Part shown: piece after piece, positions 29,986 through 38,542 of the stretch | Layout of the letters: every line of letters begins with the position of its first letter | How positions within the stretch are numbered: the first letter of the stretch is position 1 | DNA from: an uncultured Clostridia bacterium | Lineage (GTDB): Bacteria; Bacillota; Clostridia; Oscillospirales; Acutalibacteraceae | NCBI GenBank assembly: GCA_937907605.1 | Contig: CALCYI010000012.1 | Location: forward strand, 52,200-116,199 | Direction of reading: 5' to 3' | Length of the DNA stretch: 64,000 bases | Made by a program: the position numbers and the translations under genes | Notes under the pieces: model-generated | The model's database searches: none | What the model was told of the DNA's origin: nothing | The model's input: the letters and a program-made list of their open reading frames with translations, nothing else

Positions 29986-31239
29986 ATGTATCCTGATTAC
30001 TACGATTCAATTTCAAAGGTAGCCGAAACCGATAAAGAGGTTGCCGAGGCTATGGCGCTTGAGATTAAAAGACAGAGAGAGAATATTGAGCTTATTGCAT
30101 CCGAAAACCTCGTATCGCCTCAGGTTATGGCTGCTATGGGAAGCGTGCTTACAAATAAGTACGCCGAGGGATATCCGTCCCACCGCTATTACGGCGGCTG
30201 CCAGTACGTTGATATTGCGGAGGAAATTGCGATTAAGAGAGCGTGCGAGCTTTTCGGTTGTAATTTTGCCAATGTTCAGCCCCATTCAGGCGCGCAGGCA
30301 AATATTGCGGCATATTTTGCGCTTCTCACGCCCGGCGATACGGTAATGGGTATGAGTCTTGACAACGGCGGGCACCTTACCCACGGCTCACCCGTAAACC
30401 TTTCGGGTAAATACTTTAACTTTATTCCTTACGGAGTTGACGATAACGGTTACCTTGATTACGAAAAGTATGCTGAGCTTGTTAAGGAGAATAATCCAAA
30501 GCTCGTTGTAGCGGGCGCTTCGGCATATCCTAGGGAAATCGACTTTAAGAGAATGGCTGAGGTTGCTCACGAAAACGGAGCGCTCTTTATGGTCGATATG
30601 GCGCATATCGCAGGTCTTGTTGCGGCGGGACTTCACCAGTCTCCGATACCGTATGCGGACGTAGTTACAACGACAACCCATAAGACCCTTCGAGGTCCGA
30701 GGGGAGGCTTAATCCTCACGAACGACGCCGCGCTTGCAAAGAAGATTAATTCCGCTATTTTCCCGGGTACTCAGGGCGGTCCGCTTATGCACATTATCGC
30801 GGGCAAGGCGGTTTGCTTCGGTGAGGCGCTTAAGGAGGGTTTCAAGGAATATCAGCAGAGAGTTATCAATAACGCTCAGGCGCTCGCAAAGGGACTTACA
30901 GACCGCGGTTTAAAGCTCGTTTCGGGCGGTACGGACAACCACCTCTGCCTGCTTGATTTAAGGGGCACGGGCGTTACGGGTAAGGAGCTTGAAAACAGGC
31001 TCGACGAGGTTCATATCACTCTTAATAAAAATACCGTTCCCAACGAGCCTCTTTCACCCTTCGTTACAAGCGGCGTAAGAATCGGTACGCCCGCGGCAAC
31101 GACAAGGGGACTTAATGAGGAAGACTTTGACAGAATTGCTGAGTTTATTTACCTTGCAATTTTCGACTTTGATAATAAGAGGGATTATATCCTTGAGGGA
31201 GTAAGAGAAATCTGCGCTAAATATCCTCTTTATGAATAA
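29986..31239 (+). CDS. glyA: serine hydroxymethyltransferase
   Basis: A 417-residue PLP enzyme interconverting serine and glycine with tetrahydrofolate, the main source of one-carbon units. Signatures: IELIASENLVSPQVMAAMGS, NKYAEGYPSHRYYGG, NVQPHSGAQANIAAYFA and the PLP-lysine motif TTTHKTLRGPRGG. The length is normal. I use the ATG at 29986, which follows CGGAGG; an in-frame TTG at 29962 lies upstream of that ribosome site. It is followed after 2 bp by a wall-polymer transferase, and the run to trpS looks like one operon. Confidence 0.97.
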   Translation: MYPDYYDSISKVAETDKEVAEAMALEIKRQRENIELIASENLVSPQVMAAMGSVLTNKYAEGYPSHRYYGGCQYVDIAEEIAIKRACELFGCNFANVQPHSGAQANIAAYFALLTPGDTVMGMSLDNGGHLTHGSPVNLSGKYFNFIPYGVDDNGYLDYEKYAELVKENNPKLVVAGASAYPREIDFKRMAEVAHENGALFMVDMAHIAGLVAAGLHQSPIPYADVVTTTTHKTLRGPRGGLILTNDAALAKKINSAIFPGTQGGPLMHIIAGKAVCFGEALKEGFKEYQQRVINNAQALAKGLTDRGLKLVSGGTDNHLCLLDLRGTGVTGKELENRLDEVHITLNKNTVPNEPLSPFVTSGVRIGTPAATTRGLNEEDFDRIAEFIYLAIFDFDNKRDYILEGVREICAKYPLYE

Positions 31240-31241
31240 TT

Positions 31242-32441
31242 ATGATTAAACTTTTTGCTAAGATTTTCGGCGCGGTAATGAGCTTCTTTTATTGGTTTTA
31301 CAAGCGCCGTAAGGTTGAAAACAAAATAGCCTTTATATCCCGCCAGAGCGAAAAGCCCTCGCTTGATTTCCGCTATCTGATTAACGGGCTTAAAACCGAG
31401 TATCCCGAATACAAGGTTGAGGTTCATTGTAAAATGATACCCGAGGGTATAGGCGGAAAGATAGCGTACGTTAAGGAGCTTTTCGTCCAGATGAAAGCTA
31501 TGGCAACCTCAAAGGTCGTCGTGCTTGACGGGTACTGTATTTTAGCCTCAATGCTAAAGCACAGAAGCGACCTTAAGATAATCCAGCTCTGGCACGCTCT
31601 CGGCGCGTTTAAGAAGTTCGGCAAGAGCATTCTTGATAAGGAGGGCGGCAAGTCCTCCGCGGTTGCCGAGGCGTTTAAAATGCACAATAATTACAGCCTT
31701 ATTGCCGCGAGCGGAGACAAATGCGTTCCTGCGTTTTCAGAGGCTTTCGGACGGGATAAGGAAAAGTTCGTGCCGATAGGTATTCCGCGTATGGATTACC
31801 TCACGTCTGACGAGGAAAACGAGCGCGTAAGGGCGCTGATACTTTCAAAGTATCCTGAGCTTGATAACGGCAAGAAGAATATACTTTACGCGCCAACCTT
31901 CAGGGATACCGACGAGGACAGAAAGGCGCTCAGCGAGGCAGCTGAGGAGCTTATAAGCAGGGTGAACTACGATGAGTACAACCTGATATTTAAGCACCAC
32001 GTGGTTGACAGCAACAAAGAGGAAATCTTCTTTGACTCAAGGACTAACCGTCTTGAAGGCGAAGCGTTCACGGGTATGGACTTTATGGCGGTTGCGGATG
32101 CTGTCGTTACGGACTATTCCTCAGTGCTTTTTGAGGCGGTTTTAAAGGATTTACCGCTTTACCTCTACTGCTTTGACAGCGATAAGTACATTGACGAAAG
32201 AGGCTTTTATATCGACTTCTGGAGGGATATTCCCGCTATGTATTCAAGAAATGCAAAGGGAATATGCACCTTCATAAGCGAGGGCAAGACCGCTCCCGAG
32301 GAAAAGCTTATTCAGTTTAAAAAGGATTATGTTAACAAGAAATATGAGAGCATAACTGCCGTATGGTGCGAAATTATCGACGAGCTTATTAAGGGCAGCT
32401 ATGACAACAGATATAATTATACTATATCGGAGGAGAGATAA
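31242..32441 (+). CDS. CDP-glycerol:glycerophosphotransferase-family protein (TagB/TagF-like)
   Basis: A 399-residue peripheral membrane enzyme of the teichoic-acid glycerophosphotransferase family, which moves glycerol phosphate from CDP-glycerol to a lipid-linked acceptor on the inner membrane face. It shows an amphipathic N-terminus and the GT-B C-terminal half with LWHALGAFKKFG, IPRMDYL, ILYAPTFRDTDED, YNLIFKHHVVD and the conserved VADAVVTDYSSVLFEA. Acceptor and exact step are unresolved. It starts 2 bp after glyA and overlaps the aminotransferase start by 1 bp. Confidence 0.85.
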   Translation: MIKLFAKIFGAVMSFFYWFYKRRKVENKIAFISRQSEKPSLDFRYLINGLKTEYPEYKVEVHCKMIPEGIGGKIAYVKELFVQMKAMATSKVVVLDGYCILASMLKHRSDLKIIQLWHALGAFKKFGKSILDKEGGKSSAVAEAFKMHNNYSLIAASGDKCVPAFSEAFGRDKEKFVPIGIPRMDYLTSDEENERVRALILSKYPELDNGKKNILYAPTFRDTDEDRKALSEAAEELISRVNYDEYNLIFKHHVVDSNKEEIFFDSRTNRLEGEAFTGMDFMAVADAVVTDYSSVLFEAVLKDLPLYLYCFDSDKYIDERGFYIDFWRDIPAMYSRNAKGICTFISEGKTAPEEKLIQFKKDYVNKKYESITAVWCEIIDELIKGSYDNRYNYTISEER

Positions 32442-33625
32442 TGTACACACTCTCGGATAAATTTACAAGCATGAAGCCCTCTGCGGTAAGGGAAATACTA
32501 AAGGTTACGAGCCAGCCGGGTATGATTGCCTTTGCGGGCGGCTCGCCTGCGGTTGCGGCTTTCCCGACCGAAGAGGTAACTAAAATATCAAACGAGATTT
32601 TAACCGAAAATCCCGTATCGGCGCTCGTTTACGGAGTTTCCGAGGGTTACGACCCGCTCAGGAAAACTGTAAAGGAATGGCTTAAGGAGAGGGAGAACGT
32701 CGGCACTGACGACGACAGCGTTATTATTACCGCGGGCGGAACTCAGGTAATGGATATCGCGTCGCGTATTCTCTCCGACAAGGGCGACACGGTAATCTGC
32801 GAGGAGCCGTCCTTTATCGGCTCGCTCAACTGCTTCCGTTCACACGGCTTAAAGCTTGTGGGAGTGCCGATTGACGACGACGGAATGAATATCGAGGCGC
32901 TTGAAAGAGTGATTAAGGAGAACCCGAGCGCTAAGTTCATCTACACAATTCCGAATTTCCAGAACCCCGGCGGCACTACTCTTTCGCTTGAAAAAAGGAA
33001 GGCGATGTATAAGCTTGCTTTGGAAAACGACCTCGTAATAGTTGAGGATAACCCGTACGGTAACCTTCGCGTTGCGGGCGACGACGTTCCTGCTATCAAG
33101 AGCTTCGATACCGAGGGTATCGTAATTTACGCAGGCTCGTTTTCAAAGATTCTTGCGCCCGGTATCCGCGTTGCGTACGCGGTAGTACCGAGCAAAATGG
33201 CGGGCGCTTTCACCATAGGCAAGCAGGTGTCCGACGTTCATACGGGCGTGCTTAACCAGATGATTGTTTCTCGCTGGTTTGACGAATACGACGTTAACGC
33301 GCATATTGAAAAAATCAGGGTAATATACAGACAAAAGCTTAATCTTATGTGCGACTGCCTTGATAAGTACTGCCCCAAAATTGAATACGTACGTCCCGAG
33401 GGCGGACTGTTCATCTGGGCTAAGCTCCCCGAAAGTGTTGATATGCTCGAATACGTCAACAGGCTTATTGAATACAAGGTGGCGGTTGTACCCGGCTCTT
33501 GCTTTATGACCGACGATACGGCGCCGTGTCAGTATATACGCCTTAATTTCTCAACCCCGAGTGATGAAAATATAATCAAGGGCGTTGAGATTATGGGCAA
33601 GGTGCTCAAGGATATGGAGAAATAG
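32441..33625 (+). CDS. PLP-dependent aminotransferase (class I/II, MocR/LysN-like)
   Basis: A 394-residue fold-type I aminotransferase. N-terminal MKPSAVREILKVTSQPGMIAF with FAGGSPAVAAFP is typical of 2-aminoadipate/aromatic aminotransferases of the LysN-ARO8 group. IYTIPNFQNPGGTT and EDNPYGNLRV bind the cofactor, and the PLP lysine is in YAGSFSKILAPGIRVAY. Which amino acid it uses cannot be told; 2-oxoglutarate is the likely acceptor. There is no N-terminal GntR domain, so it is an enzyme rather than a MocR regulator. Start overlaps the previous stop (TAATG); trpS follows by 1 bp. Confidence 0.88.
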   Translation: MYTLSDKFTSMKPSAVREILKVTSQPGMIAFAGGSPAVAAFPTEEVTKISNEILTENPVSALVYGVSEGYDPLRKTVKEWLKERENVGTDDDSVIITAGGTQVMDIASRILSDKGDTVICEEPSFIGSLNCFRSHGLKLVGVPIDDDGMNIEALERVIKENPSAKFIYTIPNFQNPGGTTLSLEKRKAMYKLALENDLVIVEDNPYGNLRVAGDDVPAIKSFDTEGIVIYAGSFSKILAPGIRVAYAVVPSKMAGAFTIGKQVSDVHTGVLNQMIVSRWFDEYDVNAHIEKIRVIYRQKLNLMCDCLDKYCPKIEYVRPEGGLFIWAKLPESVDMLEYVNRLIEYKVAVVPGSCFMTDDTAPCQYIRLNFSTPSDENIIKGVEIMGKVLKDMEK

Positions 33626-33626
33626 T

Positions 33627-34628
33627 ATGGAACAGGAAAGAAAAAAGAGAAGCTTATCGTTAATTCAGCCTACGTCAATCCCGACGCTGGGTAACTACCT
33701 CGGCGCTATGAAGGGCTGGCCGACGTTTCAGGGTGAATTTGATACGGTATTCGGTATCGCGGATTTACATTCAATAACTGTACGTCAGGAGCCCGCAAAG
33801 CTCCGTCAGCAGACGACTCAGCTTTACGCAATGCTTATGGCGGTAGGGCTTGACCCCGAAAAGGGAATACTCTTTATCCAGTCCCACGTGCCGCAGCATT
33901 CCCAGCTTGCATGGCTTCTTAACTGTTATACACAGTTCGGCGAGCTCAACCGTATGACTCAGTTTAAGGACAAGTCCGCTCAGCACGCCGACAACGTAAA
34001 CGCGGGGCTTTTTACCTATCCGTGCTTAATGGCTGCGGATATTCTGCTCTACCAGGCTGACGTTGTTCCCGTAGGCGCGGACCAGAAGCAGCACCTTGAA
34101 ATTACAAGGGATATTGCGGAACGCATTAACGGCATTTACGGCGATGTATTCACCGTGCCCGAACCGTATATTCCCAAGGCGGGCGCGAGGGTAATGAGCC
34201 TTCAGAACCCGACGGCGAAGATGAGCAAGTCCGACCCGAACCCTAAGGGTGTAGTATATCTTACCGACGAGCCGAATGTTATTATGAAAAAGTTCAAGAG
34301 CGCCGTTACCGACAGCGAAATGTCAGTCCGCTATGCAGAGGGCAAGGATGGAATAAACAACCTTATGACGATTTATTCCGCGGTTACGGGAGACAGCTTT
34401 GAAACAATCGAGCACGACTTTTCCGGAAAAGGCTACGGCGATTTCAAAAAGGCGGTGGGCGAAGCAGTTGTTGCAGAGCTTGAGCCTGTTCAGAAGAGAT
34501 ATAACGAGCTTCTTAAGGACAAAGCGTACCTTCAGGAGTGCTGGACAAACGGCGCGGACATAGCCTCAAGAATAGCAAACAGAACGCTGAGCAAGGCAAT
34601 GAAGAAAATCGGCTTTGTACAGAAATAA
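33627..34628 (+). CDS. trpS: tryptophanyl-tRNA synthetase
   Basis: A 333-residue class I synthetase charging tRNA-Trp. It has the HIGH-type motif in PTSIPTLGNYLGAMKGW near the N-terminus, the tryptophan-pocket region YPCLMAADILLYQADVVPVGADQ, and the KMSKS motif in PTAKMSKSDPN. The length is standard. I use the ATG at 33627, one base after the aminotransferase stop and with GGAGAAA just upstream; the longer frame from 33585 would overlap. It ends at a strong terminator. Confidence 0.96.
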   Translation: MEQERKKRSLSLIQPTSIPTLGNYLGAMKGWPTFQGEFDTVFGIADLHSITVRQEPAKLRQQTTQLYAMLMAVGLDPEKGILFIQSHVPQHSQLAWLLNCYTQFGELNRMTQFKDKSAQHADNVNAGLFTYPCLMAADILLYQADVVPVGADQKQHLEITRDIAERINGIYGDVFTVPEPYIPKAGARVMSLQNPTAKMSKSDPNPKGVVYLTDEPNVIMKKFKSAVTDSEMSVRYAEGKDGINNLMTIYSAVTGDSFETIEHDFSGKGYGDFKKAVGEAVVAELEPVQKRYNELLKDKAYLQECWTNGADIASRIANRTLSKAMKKIGFVQK

Positions 34629-34657
34629 AAAAGAAGCAACAGTGTTGCTTCTTTTTT
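34627..34657. terminator. bidirectional terminator after trpS
   Basis: AAAAAAGAAGCAAC-AGT-GTTGCTTCTTTTTT. It sits between trpS and the convergent membrane-protein gene. Confidence 0.88.
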
Positions 34658-35300
34658 ATCTAAATACTTTTTTACGAACGTTTTTAATAATCAACATTAA
34701 ACCGAGTGCGATTTCCGCAGCACCGAAGATTCCGATGAAAACAGAAGCTGTTTTTTGAGAACTGTTATAATCATCAATTCCGTCGGGTGTGGCAAACAGA
34801 TAGGTAAATTTTACCTCTTTGGCAGGGGTAAACTCTAAAAGCTCAGCATAGTGCGGCAATGCCTGATCATAAAAGCCCTTGGTTTCTTCAAAACCTGATA
34901 TATTCAGCTCTGATGCTCTGGCAACAACGGGAAGGGTAAGACTGCCGATTTGTGCATTCCTATCGGAAATATATTGCTGAAAATCCGGATAAACATCGTC
35001 GTCCTCGTTTACCATGAGTGAAAATACGACCAATTTGTTTTCTTTATCAGATGTTGCTGCAAGGAAAAAATGGTCGGTGGATTTGTTTTTATACTCAGTA
35101 GAAGCATATTCATCAATAATCAAACAGTCACCTAAATCATAAATATCACCCGTTTGGGCATTGTCGGGGTTATCCACGGTCTGTACGCTTTCATTGCCTC
35201 CCGATATTAGTATGAATGACAGAATTAAAATGCCTATTAGTAGCAGAACAATGCCTGTGATGATGCCTTTTTTGCCTCTTGTCCAAAATGGTATTATCAT
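34656..35300 (-). CDS. membrane protein of unknown function, two spans
   Basis: A 214-residue protein with a span at about residues 11-32, a roughly 150-residue extracellular domain rich in Asp, Asn and Ser, and a second span at about 184-205 with a basic tail. I do not recognise the family. Weak GC content and AT-rich codons set it off from trpS. Its promoter (35344-35372) is overlaid by a long palindrome and faces an XRE-type regulator gene, so it is probably repressed by that regulator. Confidence 0.65.
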   Translation of the reverse strand: MIIPFWTRGKKGIITGIVLLLIGILILSFILISGGNESVQTVDNPDNAQTGDIYDLGDCLIIDEYASTEYKNKSTDHFFLAATSDKENKLVVFSLMVNEDDDVYPDFQQYISDRNAQIGSLTLPVVARASELNISGFEETKGFYDQALPHYAELLEFTPAKEVKFTYLFATPDGIDDYNSSQKTASVFIGIFGAAEIALGLMLIIKNVRKKVFR

Positions 35301-35343
35301 ATTAAATATAATTCCTCGTTTTCATAATATTTTTATCATCTCT

Positions 35344-35389
35344 ATCTTACACTAATTGTGGTGTAAAGTCAATACACTACAATTAGTGT
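35344..35389. promoter_or_regulatory. promoter and 16-bp palindromic operator between divergent genes
   Basis: Leftward promoter: minus strand TTGACT (35372-35367), 17-bp spacer, TAAGAT (35349-35344). The operator is ACACTAATTGTGGTGT (35349-35364) inverted against ACACTACAATTAGTGT (35374-35389), 15 of 16 matching across a 9-bp gap. It covers the -35 and the spacer. The XRE protein at 35428 is the obvious ligand. Confidence 0.75.
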
Positions 35390-35427
35390 ATTGTACAATT
35401 TATTCAAATTGTAATGGAGATGAGAAA

Positions 35428-35631
35428 ATGAAAACATATATAGACAGAATACGGGAGTTGCGGGAGGATAATGACAAGACACAGAGAGATATTGCTGCGT
35501 ACTTAGGCACAACTCAACAGGTTTATTCAAGATATGAAAAAGGAGAAAATGAAATACCCGTCAGGCATATTATTGCACTTTGTAAGTATTACGGAGTTTC
35601 AGCAGATTATATTTTAGGATTAAAAGAATGA
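35428..35631 (+). CDS. XRE-family HTH regulator
   Basis: A 67-residue Cro/CI-type DNA-binding protein: MKTYIDRIRELREDNDKTQR, helix-turn-helix DIAAYLGTTQQVYSRYEKGENEIP (about 20-43), then HIIALCKYYGVSADYILGL. It has only the DNA-binding domain. The ATG at 35428 has GGAGATGAG upstream; the longer frame from 35356 would begin inside the operator. It probably represses itself and the membrane protein at 34656. Confidence 0.85.
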   Translation: MKTYIDRIRELREDNDKTQRDIAAYLGTTQQVYSRYEKGENEIPVRHIIALCKYYGVSADYILGLKE

Positions 35632-35659
35632 AGGAAAGGTATGACACCTTTCCTTTTTA
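35631..35659. terminator. bidirectional terminator
   Basis: AAGGAAAGGT-ATGAC-ACCTTTCCTT plus TTT, between the XRE gene and the convergent phosphatase gene. Confidence 0.85.
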
Positions 35660-36121
35660 ATCTGTAAGTACATTGAGCAGAGCTTCGCAGCCCTTGTATA
35701 TATCCTGAAAGGCGCGCTCAAAATCGCGCGTGTACCATGGGTCGGAAACGTTACCGCCGTCGGCAAAGTCAAGCAGCTTGAGGATTTTGCCTTCTCTGTC
35801 GTTTTTGAGGATGCGGGGCATAGCGCGCATATTTTCCCTGTCCATCCCGATAAAGAGGTCGTATTTCCCGTAGTCGTCAGCTTCAAGAAGCACGGCGCGC
35901 TTTTCTTTGTCGTACGGTATATGCTTTTTTATCAGCATTGCTTCTGCGGGCGGATAAATGCGGCTTCCGACTCCGTTCCATATTTCGTCGGTATGCGTAG
36001 CCCGTGAAACGATGTGAAACTCTTTTTCCCGTCCCGCTCTTCTTACAAGCTCCTTCATAACAAACTCTGCCATAGGCGAGCGGCATATATTGCCGTGGCA
36101 GACAAAACACAGTTTTATCAT
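35657..36121 (-). CDS. low-molecular-weight protein-tyrosine phosphatase
   Basis: A 154-residue LMW-PTP. The P-loop is at the N-terminus, VCHGNICRSPMAE, with the CX5R nucleophile cysteine, and the general-acid Asp is in SDPWYTRDFERAFQDI near the C-terminus. Members dephosphorylate protein phosphotyrosine, in bacteria often on kinases that control polysaccharide export. No tyrosine kinase gene is nearby. I use the ATG at 36121, after GGTGAT. It lies just after gpmI on the same strand, separated by a hairpin. Confidence 0.9.
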   Translation of the reverse strand: MIKLCFVCHGNICRSPMAEFVMKELVRRAGREKEFHIVSRATHTDEIWNGVGSRIYPPAEAMLIKKHIPYDKEKRAVLLEADDYGKYDLFIGMDRENMRAMPRILKNDREGKILKLLDFADGGNVSDPWYTRDFERAFQDIYKGCEALLNVLTD

Positions 36122-36137
36122 TATATCACCGTAAAGA

Positions 36138-36158
36138 AAGGCGGTCACCGACCGCCTT
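36138..36158 (-). terminator. terminator after gpmI
   Basis: AAGGCGGTC/GACCGCCTT hairpin between the gpmI stop and the phosphatase gene; T-run is short, so some read-through is likely. Confidence 0.6.
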
Positions 36159-36162
36159 GTTT

Positions 36163-37695
36163 TTATTTTATAATCGATACTCCCGTCATTTCCTCAGGCT
36201 GCGGGAGGTTCATAACCTTAAGCATAGTCGGAACTATGTCGCAGAGCCTGCCGCCCTCGCGGAGCTCAACGTCGCCGCAGTTTACGCAGATAAACGGAAC
36301 TAAATTAGTCGTGTGAGCCGTGAACGGAGAGCCGTCGGGCTCCATCATAACGTCCGCGTTGCCGTGGTCGGCTGTGACGAAGAGCGTGCCGCCGTTTTCA
36401 AGCACCGCCTCGTAGAGCGTGCCAACGCAGGTATCAACTGCTTCAACCGCCTTAACCGCCGCATCGAAAACGCCCGTATGGCCTACCATATCGCAGTTTG
36501 CGAAGTTGATAATTACAACGTCATACTTGCCGCTTCTGACTGCCTCGTTAAGCTTTTCGGATACCTCAAACGCGCTCATTTCGGGCTTGAGGTCATAGGT
36601 CGCAACCTTGGGTGAGGGGATTAAGATTCTGTCCTCGCCCTCGTTTACCGCCTCAACGCCACCGTTGAAGAAGAAGGTTACGTGAGCGTATTTTTCAGTC
36701 TCTGCAATACGGAGTTGAGTCATTCCGCGGTTTGCGAGATATTCGCCGAAGGTGTTTGTAAGTACCTGAGGCTTGAACGCGATGTCAACGTTCGGCATAG
36801 TCGCGTCGTACTGCGTCATACATACGTAGTTTACGGGGAAGCGGTCGCGCTGAAAGCCCTTAAAATCGTCGTCAACGAAGGTACGGGTGATTTCCCTTGC
36901 TCTGTCGGGGCGGAAATTGAAGAATACAATGCTGTCGCCTGCGCCTATTCTGCCCTCGTTTTCAAGCGTTACGGTCGGAAGAATGAATTCGTCGGTTAAG
37001 TTCTTGCCGTCGCCGTCAACGGTTTCATAGGATTCCTCGATAGCTGCAACGGGGTCGGGGTTGAAGTTACCCTTGCCGAAAACAAAAGCGTCGTAAGCCT
37101 TTTTAACTCTGTCCCAGTTGTTGTCTCTGTCCATAGCGTAGTATCTGCCCGTTACAGTAGCAACCTTGCCTACGCCGATTTCCTTCATCTTTTCAATAGC
37201 CTCGGCTACGTAATCCTTACCGCTCGTGGGAGGAACGTCACGTCCGTCCATAATGCAGTGAAGATATACCTTATCCTGACCGAGCCTTTTTGCAAGCTCG
37301 ATAATTGCCCAGACGTGAGTATTGTGGGAGTGTACGCCGCCGTCGCTCATGAGGCCCATAAGGTGAAGCGAGGTACCGTCCTCTACTGATTTATTAATAG
37401 CCTTGCAGAGCGCTTCATTAGTGAAGAAATCGCCGTCCTGAATGGACTTCGTAATACGGGTTAGCTCCTGATATACAACTCTACCCGCACCCATATTCGT
37501 GTGACCAACCTCGGAATTACCCATCTGACCGTCGGGGAGACCTACGTCGAGTCCCGAAGCGCCTATGTAGGTAAAGGGATACTTTTCCTTAAGCATATCA
37601 AGGTTTGGGGTGTTGGCGGCAGCAACTGCATTCCCGTATGTGTCGGGATTGTGACCGCAGCCGTCCATTATGCATAATACGTTTGTTTTTTTCAT
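36163..37695 (-). CDS. gpmI: 2,3-bisphosphoglycerate-independent phosphoglycerate mutase
   Basis: A 510-residue dimanganese enzyme of the alkaline-phosphatase superfamily converting 3-phosphoglycerate to 2-phosphoglycerate. It starts TNVLCIMDGCGHNP (first metal Asp), and continues with GQMGNSEVGHTNMGAGRVVYQ (catalytic Ser), HCIMDGRDVPP, FFNFRPDRAREITR, NCDMVGHTG and TADHGNAD. Normal length. Third gene of pgk-tpiA-gpmI, with AGGAG before its start. Confidence 0.97.
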   Translation of the reverse strand: MKKTNVLCIMDGCGHNPDTYGNAVAAANTPNLDMLKEKYPFTYIGASGLDVGLPDGQMGNSEVGHTNMGAGRVVYQELTRITKSIQDGDFFTNEALCKAINKSVEDGTSLHLMGLMSDGGVHSHNTHVWAIIELAKRLGQDKVYLHCIMDGRDVPPTSGKDYVAEAIEKMKEIGVGKVATVTGRYYAMDRDNNWDRVKKAYDAFVFGKGNFNPDPVAAIEESYETVDGDGKNLTDEFILPTVTLENEGRIGAGDSIVFFNFRPDRAREITRTFVDDDFKGFQRDRFPVNYVCMTQYDATMPNVDIAFKPQVLTNTFGEYLANRGMTQLRIAETEKYAHVTFFFNGGVEAVNEGEDRILIPSPKVATYDLKPEMSAFEVSEKLNEAVRSGKYDVVIINFANCDMVGHTGVFDAAVKAVEAVDTCVGTLYEAVLENGGTLFVTADHGNADVMMEPDGSPFTAHTTNLVPFICVNCGDVELREGGRLCDIVPTMLKVMNLPQPEEMTGVSIIK

Positions 37696-37715
37696 TGGTT
37701 TTCTCCTAAAAGAAC

Positions 37716-37734
37716 GGGCGGATAATATCCGCCC
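37716..37734. terminator. hairpin GGGCGGATAATATCCGCCC between tpiA and gpmI
   Basis: A perfect 19-bp palindrome-like hairpin inside the glycolytic operon, in the 52-bp gap. The core recurs at 52121 and 55045 as terminators. Here it is followed by GTTCTTTT on the minus strand, so it may attenuate gpmI expression. Confidence 0.6.
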
Positions 37735-37747
37735 AGTTTTTTAATAT

Positions 37748-38515
37748 TTATCTTGATGCAGCCTTAACGATTACTGAGAAATCGTTAGCCTTGAGCGAAG
37801 CGCCGCCGATAAGACCGCCGTCGACATTCTCCTTGTCGAGAAGCTCCTCGGCGTTTGCAGCGTTCATTGAGCCGCCGTACTGAACTACGAAGCTGTCGGC
37901 AGCCTCCTTGCTGTAAAGGTCAGCGATGAGGTCGCGTATAAAGCCGTTAACCTCGTCAGCCTGGTCGGCGGTAGCGGTTTTGCCCGTACCGATAGCCCAT
38001 ACAGGCTCGTAAGCGATAATAACTCTGTCAAGCTCCTCCTCGGATACGCCGAGAAGCGCAATCTTGGTCTGCTTGCCTACGATTTCAAAGGTAACGCCCT
38101 GCTCTCTCTCCTCAAGAACCTCGCCTACGCAGAGGATTACGGTAAGACCTGCATCAAGCGCAGCGCGTACTCTCTTGTTTACTGTTTCGTCGGTTTCACC
38201 GAAATACTGACGTCTTTCGCTGTGACCGATAATAACGTAGGGAACGCCCATAGCTGCGAGCATCTTTGCGGAAACCTCGCCCGTGAAAGCGCCCTTTTCA
38301 GCCCAGTGGCAGTTTTCAGCACCGATTTTGATATTGCTACCCTCGGTAGCGTCAAGCGCTGCCTGAAGGTCAACGAAAGGCGTGCAGATAACTACGTCGC
38401 AGTCAGCGTCCGCTACGAGAGGCTTCATCTCAGTTAAAAGAGCTGTGGTCTCTGCGGGGGTGTTGTTCATTTTCCAGTTGCCTGCGATAACGGCTTTTCT
38501 TAAATTCTTATTCAT
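37748..38515 (-). CDS. tpiA: triosephosphate isomerase
   Basis: A 255-residue TIM barrel interconverting glyceraldehyde 3-phosphate and dihydroxyacetone phosphate. Signatures: AGNWKMNNTPAE (catalytic Lys), IIGHSERRQYFGETDE (catalytic His), AYEPVWAIGTGKTA (catalytic Glu and flexible loop) and VQYGGSMNAANAEEL with DGGLIGGASL. Normal length. Second gene of pgk-tpiA-gpmI, 27 bp after pgk. Confidence 0.98.
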   Translation of the reverse strand: MNKNLRKAVIAGNWKMNNTPAETTALLTEMKPLVADADCDVVICTPFVDLQAALDATEGSNIKIGAENCHWAEKGAFTGEVSAKMLAAMGVPYVIIGHSERRQYFGETDETVNKRVRAALDAGLTVILCVGEVLEEREQGVTFEIVGKQTKIALLGVSEEELDRVIIAYEPVWAIGTGKTATADQADEVNGFIRDLIADLYSKEAADSFVVQYGGSMNAANAEELLDKENVDGGLIGGASLKANDFSVIVKAASR

Positions 38516-38542
38516 TCTTTATACCTCGCTAAGTATTAATAA

